Assembly: GCA_016841325.1 (NCBI GenBank)
Contig: JAENZJ010000001.1
Location: 248,001 to 312,000, forward strand
Direction: 5' to 3'
Origin: Thermincola carboxydiphila
Lineage (GTDB): Bacteria > Bacillota > Thermincolia > Thermincolales > UBA2595
Length of the DNA stretch: 64,000 nt
This document shows positions 56,001 through 64,000 of the stretch, one piece after another; positions within the stretch are counted from its first letter, which is position 1, and the number at the start of each line of letters is the position of its first letter. A program made the position numbers and the translations under genes. The notes under the pieces are model-generated. The model made no database searches, was not told the origin of the DNA, and worked only from the letters and a program-made list of their open reading frames with translations.

Positions 56001-56870
56001 ATGCGCCAGGTCAAAGTTGCCGTTGTACAGATGAGGTGCACCGGGGATACCGGGGAAAATATCGCCAGGGCAGAGCAGCTGGCCAGGGAGGCGGCAGCAG
56101 GTGGAGCCCGGATTATCCTGCTTCCGGAGTTGTTGGAGACACCGTATTTTTGCCAGAAGCAAAAACCGGAATATTATAGATACGCCGTAGAAACGGAAAA
56201 TAACCGGGCGGTACAGCGCTTCCGTGAGACAGCCCGGGAACTGGGTGCTGTGATACCGGTCAGTTTCTATGAAAAGAGGCATAATGCCCTGTTTAACTCA
56301 GTTGCGGTAATTGATGCTGACGGTGCGGTTCTGGGCGTTTACCGCAAGAGCCATATTCCTGACGGGCCGGGGTATCAGGAGAAATTTTATTTTAGCCCGG
56401 GAGATACCGGCTTTAAAGTATGGCCGACCCGCTATGGCAGGATAGGCCTGGGCATCTGCTGGGACCAGTGGTTTCCCGAAGCGGCCAGGGTTATGACTCT
56501 TATGGGTGCAGAAATTTTACTGTACCCGACAGCCATCGGTTCAGAACCCGGTGACCCGGCTATAGATTCACGTGATCACTGGCAGACCTGTATGCTGGGG
56601 CACGCGGCCGCCAATCTGGTGCCGGTGGCTGCGGCAAACCGGGTGGGAACCGAAACTGTGGAAGAATCTGAAATAACGTTTTATGGTTCTTCATTTATAG
56701 CAGGACCCCAGGGCCAAAAGATTGCTGCGGCAGGAAGAGAAGAGGAGACAGTATTGACAGGAGAATTTGACCTTGACAGGCTGCAGGCAGAGAGGACGGA
56801 ATGGGGTGTTTTCCGGGACCGCAGGCCGGAGCTGTATAAGGCCCTGGTTACCCATGACGGCACCGGTTGA
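56001..56870 (+). CDS. aguB: N-carbamoylputrescine amidase
   Basis: The 289-residue nitrilase-superfamily enzyme has the Glu-Lys-Cys triad in LLPELLETPYF, YRKSHIPDGPGY and GLGICWDQWFPEAAR. It hydrolyses N-carbamoylputrescine to putrescine, CO2 and ammonia. It directly follows aguA and has GGAGGGGG upstream. The pair replaces ornithine decarboxylase for putrescine synthesis; no arginine decarboxylase gene is in the window. Confidence 0.95.
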   Translation: MRQVKVAVVQMRCTGDTGENIARAEQLAREAAAGGARIILLPELLETPYFCQKQKPEYYRYAVETENNRAVQRFRETARELGAVIPVSFYEKRHNALFNSVAVIDADGAVLGVYRKSHIPDGPGYQEKFYFSPGDTGFKVWPTRYGRIGLGICWDQWFPEAARVMTLMGAEILLYPTAIGSEPGDPAIDSRDHWQTCMLGHAAANLVPVAAANRVGTETVEESEITFYGSSFIAGPQGQKIAAAGREEETVLTGEFDLDRLQAERTEWGVFRDRRPELYKALVTHDGTG

Positions 56871-56889
56871 TATAATTTCTGCAAATCAG

Positions 56890-56916
56890 AAAGTGGCAGG
56901 TTGTTCCTGCCACTTT
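56890..56916. terminator. bidirectional terminator between aguB and the cyclophilin gene
   Basis: AAAGTGGCAGG at 56890-56900 pairs perfectly with CCTGCCACTTT at 56906-56916. It lies between two converging stop codons. T residues flank it on both strands. Confidence 0.8.
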
Positions 56917-56917
56917 G

Positions 56918-57439
56918 TCATACTCTGTCAGGTTCGCCGTAATCTACGCCAAAGGTATCCACAGCTGCCTTTTTAATTATCTGGTCGGTAACGGGTTTGT
57001 CCCGGAAATCTCTGTCTGAATGGACAATTCTGTCAACTTCATCCATTCCTTCAGTGACTTTGCCGAAGGCGGCATACTCTCCGTCGAGGTGCGGGGAGTC
57101 CTGTACCATGATAAAAAACTGCGAACCTGCAGAGTTTGGATCCATGGTCCGGGCCATGGAAATTACTCCTCTTTCATGTTTTAAATTATTACTATGCTTG
57201 TTGGAGCTGAATTCCCCTTTGATTGAATAACCGGGACCACCCACCCCGGTACCCTGGGGACAGCCGCCCTGAACCATGAAACCGGGGATAACCCTGTGAA
57301 ATGTAAGCCCGTCATAAAACCCACTGTTTACCAGTGAAATAAAGTTTTTTACCGTGTTAGGGGCAATTTCTGGAAACAACTCTATTTTTATTGTCTTGTC
57401 ATTTGCTGTTTCCAGGGTCACTACTGGATTACTTGCCAA
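56918..57439 (-). CDS. cyclophilin-type peptidyl-prolyl cis-trans isomerase
   Basis: The 173-residue protein is a single cyclophilin domain: FHRVIPGFMVQGG with the catalytic Arg, GTGVGGPGYSIKGEF, ISMARTMDPNSAGSQFFIM and GEYAAFGKVTEGMD. It speeds proline isomerisation in protein folding. No signal peptide is visible, so it is cytoplasmic. It starts at TTG with AAGGAGGTG upstream on the minus strand. Confidence 0.95.
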   Translation of the reverse strand: MASNPVVTLETANDKTIKIELFPEIAPNTVKNFISLVNSGFYDGLTFHRVIPGFMVQGGCPQGTGVGGPGYSIKGEFSSNKHSNNLKHERGVISMARTMDPNSAGSQFFIMVQDSPHLDGEYAAFGKVTEGMDEVDRIVHSDRDFRDKPVTDQIIKKAAVDTFGVDYGEPDRV

Positions 57440-57625
57440 TTTACGGACACCTCCTTAAAAGTAACAGACACCACTATTTTACCAAAATCCGGCTTTCATA
57501 TGCAAGATACAATGGTATAAAAAGCAGTTTCTTCATAATCCAAAGGAATTTTTATATAAATATAGAAAGGTACATAAGACGGAAAAATACTGATGTAAAT
57601 GCAAGTGATGTTTGGAGGGTGACCA

Positions 57626-58612
57626 ATGTTTGCGATGATTCTTGATGCTCCCGGAAGGCCTTTGCGGGCTGCTGAGGTGGGAATCCCCGTGCCGGGACCG
57701 GACCAGGCGCTTATCAGGGTACATGCCTGCGGGGTCTGCCGGACTGACCTGCATATTGTTGACGGGGAACTTACGGAGCCTGTGCTGCCCCTCATTCCGG
57801 GCCACCAGATTGTGGGCACGGTGGTGGAGACAGGTGCAAATGCGGGTACTCTGAAGAAAGGCCAGCGGGTGGGGATACCGTGGCTCGGTTCAAGCTGCAA
57901 TGACTGCCGTTACTGCCGCTCCGGCCGTGAAAACCTCTGTAATGGTGCCAGGTTTACCGGCTATCAGCTCAATGGAGGTTTTGCGGAATATACGGTTGCT
58001 GACCACAGGTTTTGTTTCCCTGTTCCTGACGGGTATCCGGACCTGCAGGCTGCACCGCTCTTATGCGCCGGGCTGATAGGATACCGGTCCCTGGTAATGG
58101 CCGGGGATGCAGAAAACCTTGGCATATACGGTTTTGGCGCCGCTGCTCACATTGTGGCCCAGGTGGCCCATTACCAGGGGCGCAGGGTTTATGCCTTTAC
58201 CCGTCCCGGTGACCGGGAGGCCAGGGAGTTTGCCCTGGACATGGGGGCTGTCTGGGCAGGGGAAACAGGTGAGTCACCTCCTGAAGAACTGGAAGCCGCC
58301 ATAATTTTCGCACCTGACGGGTCCTGCCTTCCGGCGGCTCTCCGGGCTGTTGCCAAAGGCGGCATTGTGGTCTGTGGCGGGATTCATATGAGTGATATCC
58401 CATCTTTTCCTTATGAAATAATGTGGGGAGAACGTGTTGTCAAGTCAGTGGCCAACCTGACCCGCCGCGATGGGGAAGAGTTCCTGGCTCTGGCACCCAG
58501 GATACCAATCCGGACAGAAATCCGGCCTTTCCCCCTGAGTGCAGCCAATGAAGCCCTGGATACCCTGAGAAACGGCAAAATCAGGGGTGCGGCTGTACTG
58601 GTGGTGGATTAG
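57626..58612 (+). CDS. zinc-dependent alcohol dehydrogenase family protein
   Basis: The 328-residue medium-chain dehydrogenase has catalytic-zinc ligands in ACGVCRTDLH and PGHQIVGTV, the structural-zinc cluster CNDCRYCRSGRENLC, and a nucleotide-binding domain with IYGFGAAAHIVAQVAHYQG. It oxidises alcohols or reduces aldehydes with NAD(P)H; the substrate is not known. GFGAAA departs slightly from GxGxxG. The ATG follows TTTGGAGGG. The gene stands alone. Confidence 0.9.
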   Translation: MFAMILDAPGRPLRAAEVGIPVPGPDQALIRVHACGVCRTDLHIVDGELTEPVLPLIPGHQIVGTVVETGANAGTLKKGQRVGIPWLGSSCNDCRYCRSGRENLCNGARFTGYQLNGGFAEYTVADHRFCFPVPDGYPDLQAAPLLCAGLIGYRSLVMAGDAENLGIYGFGAAAHIVAQVAHYQGRRVYAFTRPGDREAREFALDMGAVWAGETGESPPEELEAAIIFAPDGSCLPAALRAVAKGGIVVCGGIHMSDIPSFPYEIMWGERVVKSVANLTRRDGEEFLALAPRIPIRTEIRPFPLSAANEALDTLRNGKIRGAAVLVVD

Positions 58613-58737
58613 CATTATTTTGCAGGTTGACAGTTTGACTGAATAATCTTAGAATAAAATAAAAGTGAAAAAATACATAAATGGCAGAGCAGACGGAAGA
58701 ACGGCAGGGCAGTAAATTTTTTATAAAGGGTATGTTC

Positions 58738-58760
58738 GCACTCCTGCGGGAGTGCTTTTT
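58738..58760 (+). terminator. rho-independent terminator
   Basis: GCACTCC at 58738-58744 pairs with GGAGTGC at 58749-58755, followed by five T residues. It ends 48 bases before the ABC transporter operon and may belong to the dehydrogenase transcript or serve as an attenuator for the operon. Confidence 0.8.
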
Positions 58761-58808
58761 ATATTTAGTCAAAAAATTTCAGAGAAAGTGCAAAAGGAGG
58801 AATTTAAA

Positions 58809-59809
58809 GTGAGGAAAATTCTTGTTGTTTGTCTCAGTGTGCTGCTCTTATTGGGGCTGGCCGGATGTGGGACAGAAAAGGCTCCTGCTGGGAATACCGG
58901 TGCTGAGGGTGAGGCCAAGACAGTGAAAGTGGGTATTATCCAGATAGTTGAACACCCGGCTCTGGATGCAGCGCGGGAAGGTTTCCTGGCAGCCCTCAAG
59001 GCAAACGGTTATGAAGAAGGAAAGAACCTGAAAGTTGATTACCAAAACGCCCAGGGTGACCAGACCATACTTAATTCAATTGCCCAGAAGTTTGCCAATG
59101 ATAAGCCTGACCTGATCCTGGCTATTGCCACACCTTCAGCTCAGGCCATGGCCAGCGCTACCAAAGACATTCCGATTCTGATTACTGCTGTCACCGATCC
59201 TGTGGCTGCAAAACTTGTGAACAGCATGGATAAGCCGGGCACAAATGTAACCGGGACAACAGATATGAACCCCATCAAAGAACAGTTTGACCTGCTGAAG
59301 GCCCTTGTTCCCGATGCTGCCAAGGTTGGTATTATTTACAATGCCGGTGAAGTTAATTCCCAGGTTCAGGTTGATATCGCCAAGGAAGTGGCTGCAGAAC
59401 TCAATCTGGAGATAACTGAGGCTACAGTGGCCAGTAGTGCTGATGTCCTGCAGGCGGCTCAATCACTGATCGGCAAGGTTGATGTTATCTATGTACCCAC
59501 AGACAACATGGTTGTGTCTGCTGCCCAGTCTGTAGTACAGGTGCTGACCAGAACAAGATTCCCATAATAGCCGGTGAAAGCAGTGTTGTTGAGGCCGGAG
59601 GCCTGGCTACGATAGGGATCAATTACGCCAAACTGGGTGAACAGACCGGGGAAATGGCTGTAAGAATAATTGACGGCGCCCAGCCCCAGGATACACCTAT
59701 CGAGAGCCAGAAAGATGTTGATATCATAGTAAACAAGAAAAATGCTGACCTGATGGGTATAACAATTCCCGATGATATTATGAGTAAGGCTGCAAAAGTT
59801 ATCGAATAA
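58809..59809 (+). pseudogene. ABC transporter substrate-binding lipoprotein (TrpX-like family), frameshifted
   Basis: GTG at 58809 with AAGGAGG 8 bases upstream opens a lipoprotein (LLLLGLAGCGT) of the COG2984/TrpX-type binding-protein family, with VKVGIIQIVEHPALDAAREG and TAVTDPVAAKLV. The frame ends early at 59567. The family sequence continues in another frame from 59552 (NKIPIIAGESSVVEAGGLAT) to TAA at 59809, so one base is missing near 59550. Without it the product would have about 333 residues. There is no homopolymer at the site. A sequencing error is possible because the permease and ATPase genes are intact. Confidence 0.88.
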
Positions 59810-59862
59810 AACGACAAAATCCGGAATCAGCGGATGAAACAATCGGCAACTGAGGTGTTATT

Positions 59863-60783
59863 ATGTCATGGCAGATATTATCGGGTACTCTTGAGCTGGG
59901 ATTAATGTATGCAGTGATGGTAATCGGTGTTTACCTTACATTCCGTGTGTTAAACTATGCTGACTTATCCGTTGATGGCAGCTTCACTCTGGGAGCTGCC
60001 ATTGCGGCTACTTTAATAGTTTCCGGTTACAACCCCTGGCTGGCTACAGGTGCGGCTTTTGCCGGAGGTCTGCTTGCCGGAATTTTCACCGGAGTGCTGC
60101 ATACGAAGTTTAAAATTACCCCGCTGTTATCGGGTATCCTTACAATGACGGCCCTGTACTCTGTTAACCTGAGGGTAATGGGTAAGGCCAATATTTCTCT
60201 GTTAAATACCAGGACCATCTTTACTGATTTTGCGAAGCTTCCTTTCCTGGAAGGTTATGCTGTACTGGTTTTAAGCCTGGCGACTGTTATAATTATAGGC
60301 TTTTTGGTATACCGTTTTCTGCTGACAGAAGTCGGACTGGCCCTGAGGGCGACCGGTGATAATGAACTGATGATTCAGAGCCAGGGTGTCAATATAGAAG
60401 TAATGAAGATAATGGGACTGGCCATTTCCAACGGCCTGGTTGCTTTTGCCGGGAGCTATGTTGCTCAAAACCAGCAGTTTGCTGATGCCGGAATGGGAAT
60501 CGGGATGATTATAGCGGGTCTGGCCTCGGTTATAATCGGGGAAGTCCTGATCGGTACTTCTTCTATAGGAAGGACTGTAGTGGCAGTCATTTTCGGGGGG
60601 GTCATGTACCGTGTCATAATTGCATTGGTGCTGCAACTGGGCCTGAAACCCACCGACCTCAAAATGGTAACGGCATTTATTGTGATTATTGCTTTGATTT
60701 CGCCCGGAATCAGGAAGAAGGTCTTTTCACTGACTGGCAGGACAGAAGCTGCAAAGGGGGAGAGCCATGCTGAAAATCCGTAA
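59863..60783 (+). CDS. ABC transporter permease (COG4120 type)
   Basis: The 306-residue protein has about eight hydrophobic segments and the branched-chain-type permease signature LNYADLSVDGSFTLGAA near residues 30-46. It forms the membrane channel of the transporter encoded with its neighbours. Related Streptococcus systems carry tryptophan; the substrate here is not known. It overlaps the ATPase gene by 17 bases. Confidence 0.9.
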   Translation: MSWQILSGTLELGLMYAVMVIGVYLTFRVLNYADLSVDGSFTLGAAIAATLIVSGYNPWLATGAAFAGGLLAGIFTGVLHTKFKITPLLSGILTMTALYSVNLRVMGKANISLLNTRTIFTDFAKLPFLEGYAVLVLSLATVIIIGFLVYRFLLTEVGLALRATGDNELMIQSQGVNIEVMKIMGLAISNGLVAFAGSYVAQNQQFADAGMGIGMIIAGLASVIIGEVLIGTSSIGRTVVAVIFGGVMYRVIIALVLQLGLKPTDLKMVTAFIVIIALISPGIRKKVFSLTGRTEAAKGESHAENP

Positions 60784-61561
60784 TGTCACCAAAATATTTA
60801 ATAAAGGGACCATTAATGAAAAAGTTGCCTTAGACGGGGTCAGCCTGGAACTGAATGAAGGGGACTTTGTTACGGTAATCGGAAGCAATGGCGCAGGTAA
60901 GTCAACTCTCCTGAATGCGGTGGCCGGCAACTTTTCTATAGATGCCGGGGAAATATTTATTGAAGGGAACAATGTGACAGCCCTGCCTCAGCACAAGCGG
61001 GCTGAGTTTATCAGCCGGGTCTTTCAGGACCCTATGCTGGGTACCGCGTCTTCCATGACTATTGAGGAAAACCTGGTGATGGCCAGGCGCAGGGGACATC
61101 GCCGTAGGCTGCGGAAGGCTATCACCTCCAGGGACCGCACCATATTTATGGAGGAATTAAAAAAACTCGGCCTGGGACTGGAATCGCGCCTGACAAACCG
61201 GGTCAGCCTGCTGTCGGGAGGCCAGAGACAGGCGCTGACCCTGCTGATGGCTACACTGCAGACGCCAAAGCTGCTGCTGCTGGATGAGCATACTGCCGCA
61301 CTTGACCCTAAAACAGCAGACAAGGTTTTGGAGCTGACCCGGAGTGTGGCGGAAGAGTCACGCCTGACCACTTTTATGGTCACACACAACCTGGAACACG
61401 CCCTTAGCATAGGTAACCGGACGATTATGATGCATGAAGGCCGCATTATCCTGGATATCAGTGGTGATAAGCGCTCTGGAATGACTATGGAAGGGTTGCT
61501 GGAGATGTTCGGAAAAGCCAGCGGCAAGCTCCTTGCAAATGATAAGATGCTGCTGGCGTAA
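60767..61561 (+). CDS. ABC transporter ATP-binding protein (COG1101 type)
   Basis: The 264-residue ATPase has Walker A (GSNGAGKST at about 43-51), the signature LLSGGQRQAL, Walker B (LLLLDEHTAALD) and the switch His in MVTHNLEHAL. It powers uptake with the permease encoded just upstream. It ends 15 bases before the converging YheC/YheD gene. Confidence 0.93.
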   Translation: MLKIRNVTKIFNKGTINEKVALDGVSLELNEGDFVTVIGSNGAGKSTLLNAVAGNFSIDAGEIFIEGNNVTALPQHKRAEFISRVFQDPMLGTASSMTIEENLVMARRRGHRRRLRKAITSRDRTIFMEELKKLGLGLESRLTNRVSLLSGGQRQALTLLMATLQTPKLLLLDEHTAALDPKTADKVLELTRSVAEESRLTTFMVTHNLEHALSIGNRTIMMHEGRIILDISGDKRSGMTMEGLLEMFGKASGKLLANDKMLLA

Positions 61562-61576
61562 AGAGTTCATATGAAA

Positions 61577-62929
61577 TTAAAACCCTGCCAGGTAAGTGGC
61601 GTAGTCCACAGGGTACTTATAAAGCAGGAAGGGCCACAGGGGGTATTCCTTTTGGATGAAAATGGGAATGACACCGGGATTGCCGTTTGCTTCAATGATC
61701 CAGGGCTTTCCTTCATTGTCAAATACAATGTCAAAGCCCAGTTCTCCCAGGGGCCCAAATTTCTGGTCCAGCACCCGGGCTGTTTTCAGGGTTAATTCTT
61801 CCAGGAGCTGAACCAGGCTTTCCTTTGTATAAGACAGCATTGAGGTGATGTGATCATAGATTTCCTGCAGCGGAATAAGCTTTGCACCGGCAGTGAAGTT
61901 GGTCAGGAAACTGCTGCCAAAAGAGCCTTTGGCAAACATGCCCGGAATCACCCACTGCCCGCTGCCGTCTTTCATGGCCCATGTCCTGATGGAGAAAGGA
62001 CCCCCTTTATATTCCATGCGGCTGATTCCCTGTTGGATAAGGTAAGGCCTTTTTCGGCCTGCTGCCGTTAACAGGACATTATGGATTTCTTCCGGATGAT
62101 TGATAAGAACAGAAATGTTCCGATCATGGCTGGCATAGGTACATTCAAGTTTCCCGGATGTTCCGGGCCTGGCAGGCTTAACCACCACAATGCCGAATCC
62201 TTTCATGGCATTAACCGGTTTCAGGAAGACTTCCCCAAAGCTCTGCAGCATAGTCTCGAGCTGTGCGGCATTGGTAAACACCTCGGTTTTTGGCATATAT
62301 GTTCTCAGGATGGGGTCACTGTTAAGGGCATTAAAGAAATCGAGCTTGTCAATCATGGTTTTTTTGTTAAAGATTTTGTTTTTGCCAATTACTTTTTCCA
62401 GACGGGCATGACTTATGTATCCATTGGGGTAACACTTGTCAATAACTGCATCCGGAAACGGGAACCGGGCAGGCTGCCATTTGTGTTCTCCGTGATTATA
62501 ATAATAACCCTCAATAACCTGATTTTTCACATCGATGCTCCTGCCCTTAAATACATATAGTATACCGTTGTTTCTGGCAGCCCTGGCATAAGCCCTGTAG
62601 AATTTGAGGGCATCAGGGACATGCCCGGCAAAAGTGAGCACACCTATGACCGGCCCCAGCCTGAAACTGCGGGTGCCCTCCGGTTTCAGCAGAAGTGTTG
62701 AGTTATTCGGAATCATGAGGGTATCCATCACAGGTGCAGATAATTCCATCAGGGTCAGGTCAGGGGAATTTCCCCGGGATTTGCGGACATAGACACTGGT
62801 ACTGGCAGAACCGCATTTAAGTGTTACCATCCGGTTTTCTTTTAATTTCAGATTATCCATTAAACCTTCCGGGAGTGTCCAGATATTTTCCTGTTGCCCA
62901 CTTAGGAGAATCTTATATCGACCGTGCAT
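61577..62929 (-). CDS. YheC/YheD family endospore coat-associated ATP-grasp protein 2
   Basis: The protein has about 450 residues with the same plan as the one at 52422: an N-terminal beta domain (LKENRMVTLKCGSASTSVYV), then the ATP-grasp part with FLKPVNAMKGFGIVVVKP, LGELGFDIVFDNEGKPWIIE and EANGNPGVIP. ATG at 62929 has AAAGGTGG just upstream, like the paralogue. The two are similar along their whole length and have the same promoter-proximal layout, so they are likely duplicates with a common spore-related role. Confidence 0.9.
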   Translation of the reverse strand: MHGRYKILLSGQQENIWTLPEGLMDNLKLKENRMVTLKCGSASTSVYVRKSRGNSPDLTLMELSAPVMDTLMIPNNSTLLLKPEGTRSFRLGPVIGVLTFAGHVPDALKFYRAYARAARNNGILYVFKGRSIDVKNQVIEGYYYNHGEHKWQPARFPFPDAVIDKCYPNGYISHARLEKVIGKNKIFNKKTMIDKLDFFNALNSDPILRTYMPKTEVFTNAAQLETMLQSFGEVFLKPVNAMKGFGIVVVKPARPGTSGKLECTYASHDRNISVLINHPEEIHNVLLTAAGRKRPYLIQQGISRMEYKGGPFSIRTWAMKDGSGQWVIPGMFAKGSFGSSFLTNFTAGAKLIPLQEIYDHITSMLSYTKESLVQLLEELTLKTARVLDQKFGPLGELGFDIVFDNEGKPWIIEANGNPGVIPIFIQKEYPLWPFLLYKYPVDYATYLAGF

Positions 62930-63002
62930 AACTACCACCTTTACATAAAAGTTTGTGTTTTTAACACTATATGTTTCAGGCGGAAGTTCCGTGCTTAAGA
63001 GA

Positions 63003-63029
63003 AAAGGACTGTCCCTGCCGGGTCAGTCC
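63003..63029 (-). terminator. rho-independent terminator of the minus-strand lipoprotein gene
   Basis: Read on the minus strand, GGACTG pairs with CAGTCC (63024-63029 and 63007-63012), followed by TTTTCTCTT. It follows the lipoprotein stop by about 20 bases. Confidence 0.75.
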
Positions 63030-63047
63030 CTGTAACACTCTGTTATA

Positions 63048-63620
63048 CTATTGCGCAATTGAAATTGTCAATACGGCAACGGTTTTATCACCTGACTTGA
63101 TGGGAAGGTACACTTTCTGGTAGTTGGTTGAGCCTATACTGCCGGCAGAAACTATTGAAGCCTTCCCGGTATCCATGGTTTGGCCAACGGCTTCCGGAGT
63201 CGGGTAGCCTTCCAGTACCCTTTTGCCATCTTCACCTGTTATGGTCCCTGATATCCTTTCCTCTCCCACAAACAGGGAAACCATACTTCCCGGATATATA
63301 TTGGTTACCTCATCTACAATGCCATAGTTGCCGTTTTCGGTGTAATCCCCTTTTTGCAGTGTGGTATCCGAAACCTTCCATTCACCGGGGAATTTTTTGT
63401 CAAGAGCGGTATTGATCTTGTCCATGACTTCTTCTGCATCAACAGTCGGTTGGCCGGACGGTTGCTGACTGCCGTCAATTTCATCAAAAGACGGGTGGCC
63501 CGCAGGTAATTCAGTCTGGGATGTCCCTGTTGTATCAAGGGCCTGTTCTTTGTTACCGGAACAGCCCAGGGCTGTAATGACCAGCAGCCCTGCAATAACA
63601 GCAATCAATAGTTTTTTCAT
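63048..63620 (-). CDS. lipoprotein, unknown family
   Basis: The 190-residue protein has a lipoprotein signal (MKKLLIAVIAGLLVITALGC, Cys at 20), a Ser/Gly/Pro linker to about residue 60 and a soluble domain of about 130 residues. No catalytic motif is recognised. The ATG has AAGGAGGA upstream, and the gene has its own terminator, so it is transcribed alone. It is probably anchored outside the membrane. Confidence 0.75.
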   Translation of the reverse strand: MKKLLIAVIAGLLVITALGCSGNKEQALDTTGTSQTELPAGHPSFDEIDGSQQPSGQPTVDAEEVMDKINTALDKKFPGEWKVSDTTLQKGDYTENGNYGIVDEVTNIYPGSMVSLFVGEERISGTITGEDGKRVLEGYPTPEAVGQTMDTGKASIVSAGSIGSTNYQKVYLPIKSGDKTVAVLTISIAQ

Positions 63621-63827
63621 CAGTTCCTCCTTCTCCTGCTTTATTTAAGCTGTGAATTTCGGTACGGGTACCCTATTAATTATAACGCGTTCCCACACCT
63701 GTAGCCAGTATTAATTGGCCGGAATGCCACTCCAATTCATGGAAAGTGATATTCTCGTGTTTAGGATGAATTTCAGAAATCGGGATATACTAAGATTTGA
63801 AATAATGATAAAAGTGAGGTGTTGTTT

Positions 63828-64000
63828 ATGGCATTGGACAGAATATCACTTGTACTTGTAATTATCGGGGCCTTAAACTGGCTGCTTGTAGGGCTGTTTC
63901 GGTATGACCTGGTGGCCGGTTTGTTTGGCGGTACTGATTCCCTGATAAGCAGAATTATTTACGTTATTGTTGGCCTCGCCGGAATCTGGTGTATCAGTCT
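63828..64000 (+). CDS. DUF378 family membrane protein (YuzA-like), cut by the window edge
   Basis: ATG at 63828 with GTGAGGTG upstream opens a frame that runs to the end of the window. The first 57 residues begin MALDRISLVLVIIGALNWLL and include VGLFRYDLVAGLFGG, the DUF378 signature, with a second hydrophobic segment (RIIYVIVGLAGIWCI). The family holds small two-segment membrane proteins of unknown function, usually 60-80 residues long, so little is missing. Confidence 0.88.
   Translation, partial: MALDRISLVLVIIGALNWLLVGLFRYDLVAGLFGGTDSLISRIIYVIVGLAGIWCIS

Noticed and set aside
58621-58808. T-box or other riboswitch before the TrpX-like ABC operon
   Set aside because: Some related operons are controlled by T-boxes, but the region is under 190 bases, lacks the T-box AGGGTGG sequence, and shows only a terminator.

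Overview
This 64 kb window looks like chromosome from a low- to mid-GC, endospore-forming anaerobic Firmicute of the Peptococcaceae / Desulfotomaculum-Desulfitobacterium type. The evidence is a cggR-gapA-pgk-tpiA-gpmI-eno glycolytic operon with a CggR operator, spore-type proteins (two YheC/YheD ATP-grasp proteins, a YhcN/YlaJ lipoprotein, a CotA-like laccase), purine-rich ribosome binding sites with frequent GTG and TTG starts, a K+-dependent membrane pyrophosphatase, a class III-type hybrid cluster protein, a multihaem lipoprotein and a corrinoid methyltransferase system. The assignment is an inference from gene content. No rRNA or tRNA gene and no CRISPR array was seen.

Layout. 1-11.1 kb: the end of rapZ, then yvcK, then a block of DUF2294 - MCP - CheW - MCP - CheW - DUF2294, two CrcB fluoride channel subunits and a YhcN-type lipoprotein, followed by whiA. 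The usually contiguous rapZ-yvcK-whiA neighbourhood is therefore split. The first MCP sits behind a c-di-GMP-I riboswitch, and the two MCP genes share 908 identical bases. 11.2-20 kb: rpoN, then cggR and the lower glycolytic operon. 20-28.7 kb: hppA, secG, an acyl-CoA synthetase, an HD-domain protein, rnr, smpB and ssrA; secG-rnr-smpB-ssrA is a classical translation-quality cluster.

28.4-35.5 kb is the most unusual part. A 27-base core from the tag-coding part of ssrA occurs three times (28424, 30335, 32398). The second copy continues as a complete ssrA 3' half with CCA end and terminator. Between the copies lie a cotA-like laccase and, on the other strand, a FAD-dependent oxidoreductase plus a small membrane protein. 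This looks like the scar of one or two integrative elements that used ssrA as attachment site; no integrase remains in the window. A rifampicin-phosphotransferase-like gene preceded by a 16-codon leader ORF follows.

35.6-44.2 kb encodes what appears to be a nearly self-contained corrinoid-dependent methyl-transfer regulon: a methyltetrahydrofolate methyltransferase, two corrinoid proteins, a UroD-type methyltransferase, a 47-residue small protein not assigned to any family, an MFS transporter, a GntR/UTRA regulator, a ferredoxin/ASKHA reductive activator and a protein resembling the MetH activation domain. GTATAC-type palindromes lie in three promoter regions and may be the operators of the GntR protein.

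44.4-64 kb is mixed housekeeping and accessory sequence: a GGDEF-EAL protein and an HD-GYP protein (with the riboswitch, a c-di-GMP theme), a metallophosphoesterase, an orphan PhnD-like lipoprotein, Hcp, a cold-shock protein, two YheC/YheD proteins, a six-haem lipoprotein made of two triheme modules, agmatine deiminase and N-carbamoylputrescine amidase, a cyclophilin, a zinc alcohol dehydrogenase, an ABC transporter whose binding-protein gene carries a frameshift, and a DUF378 gene cut by the right edge.
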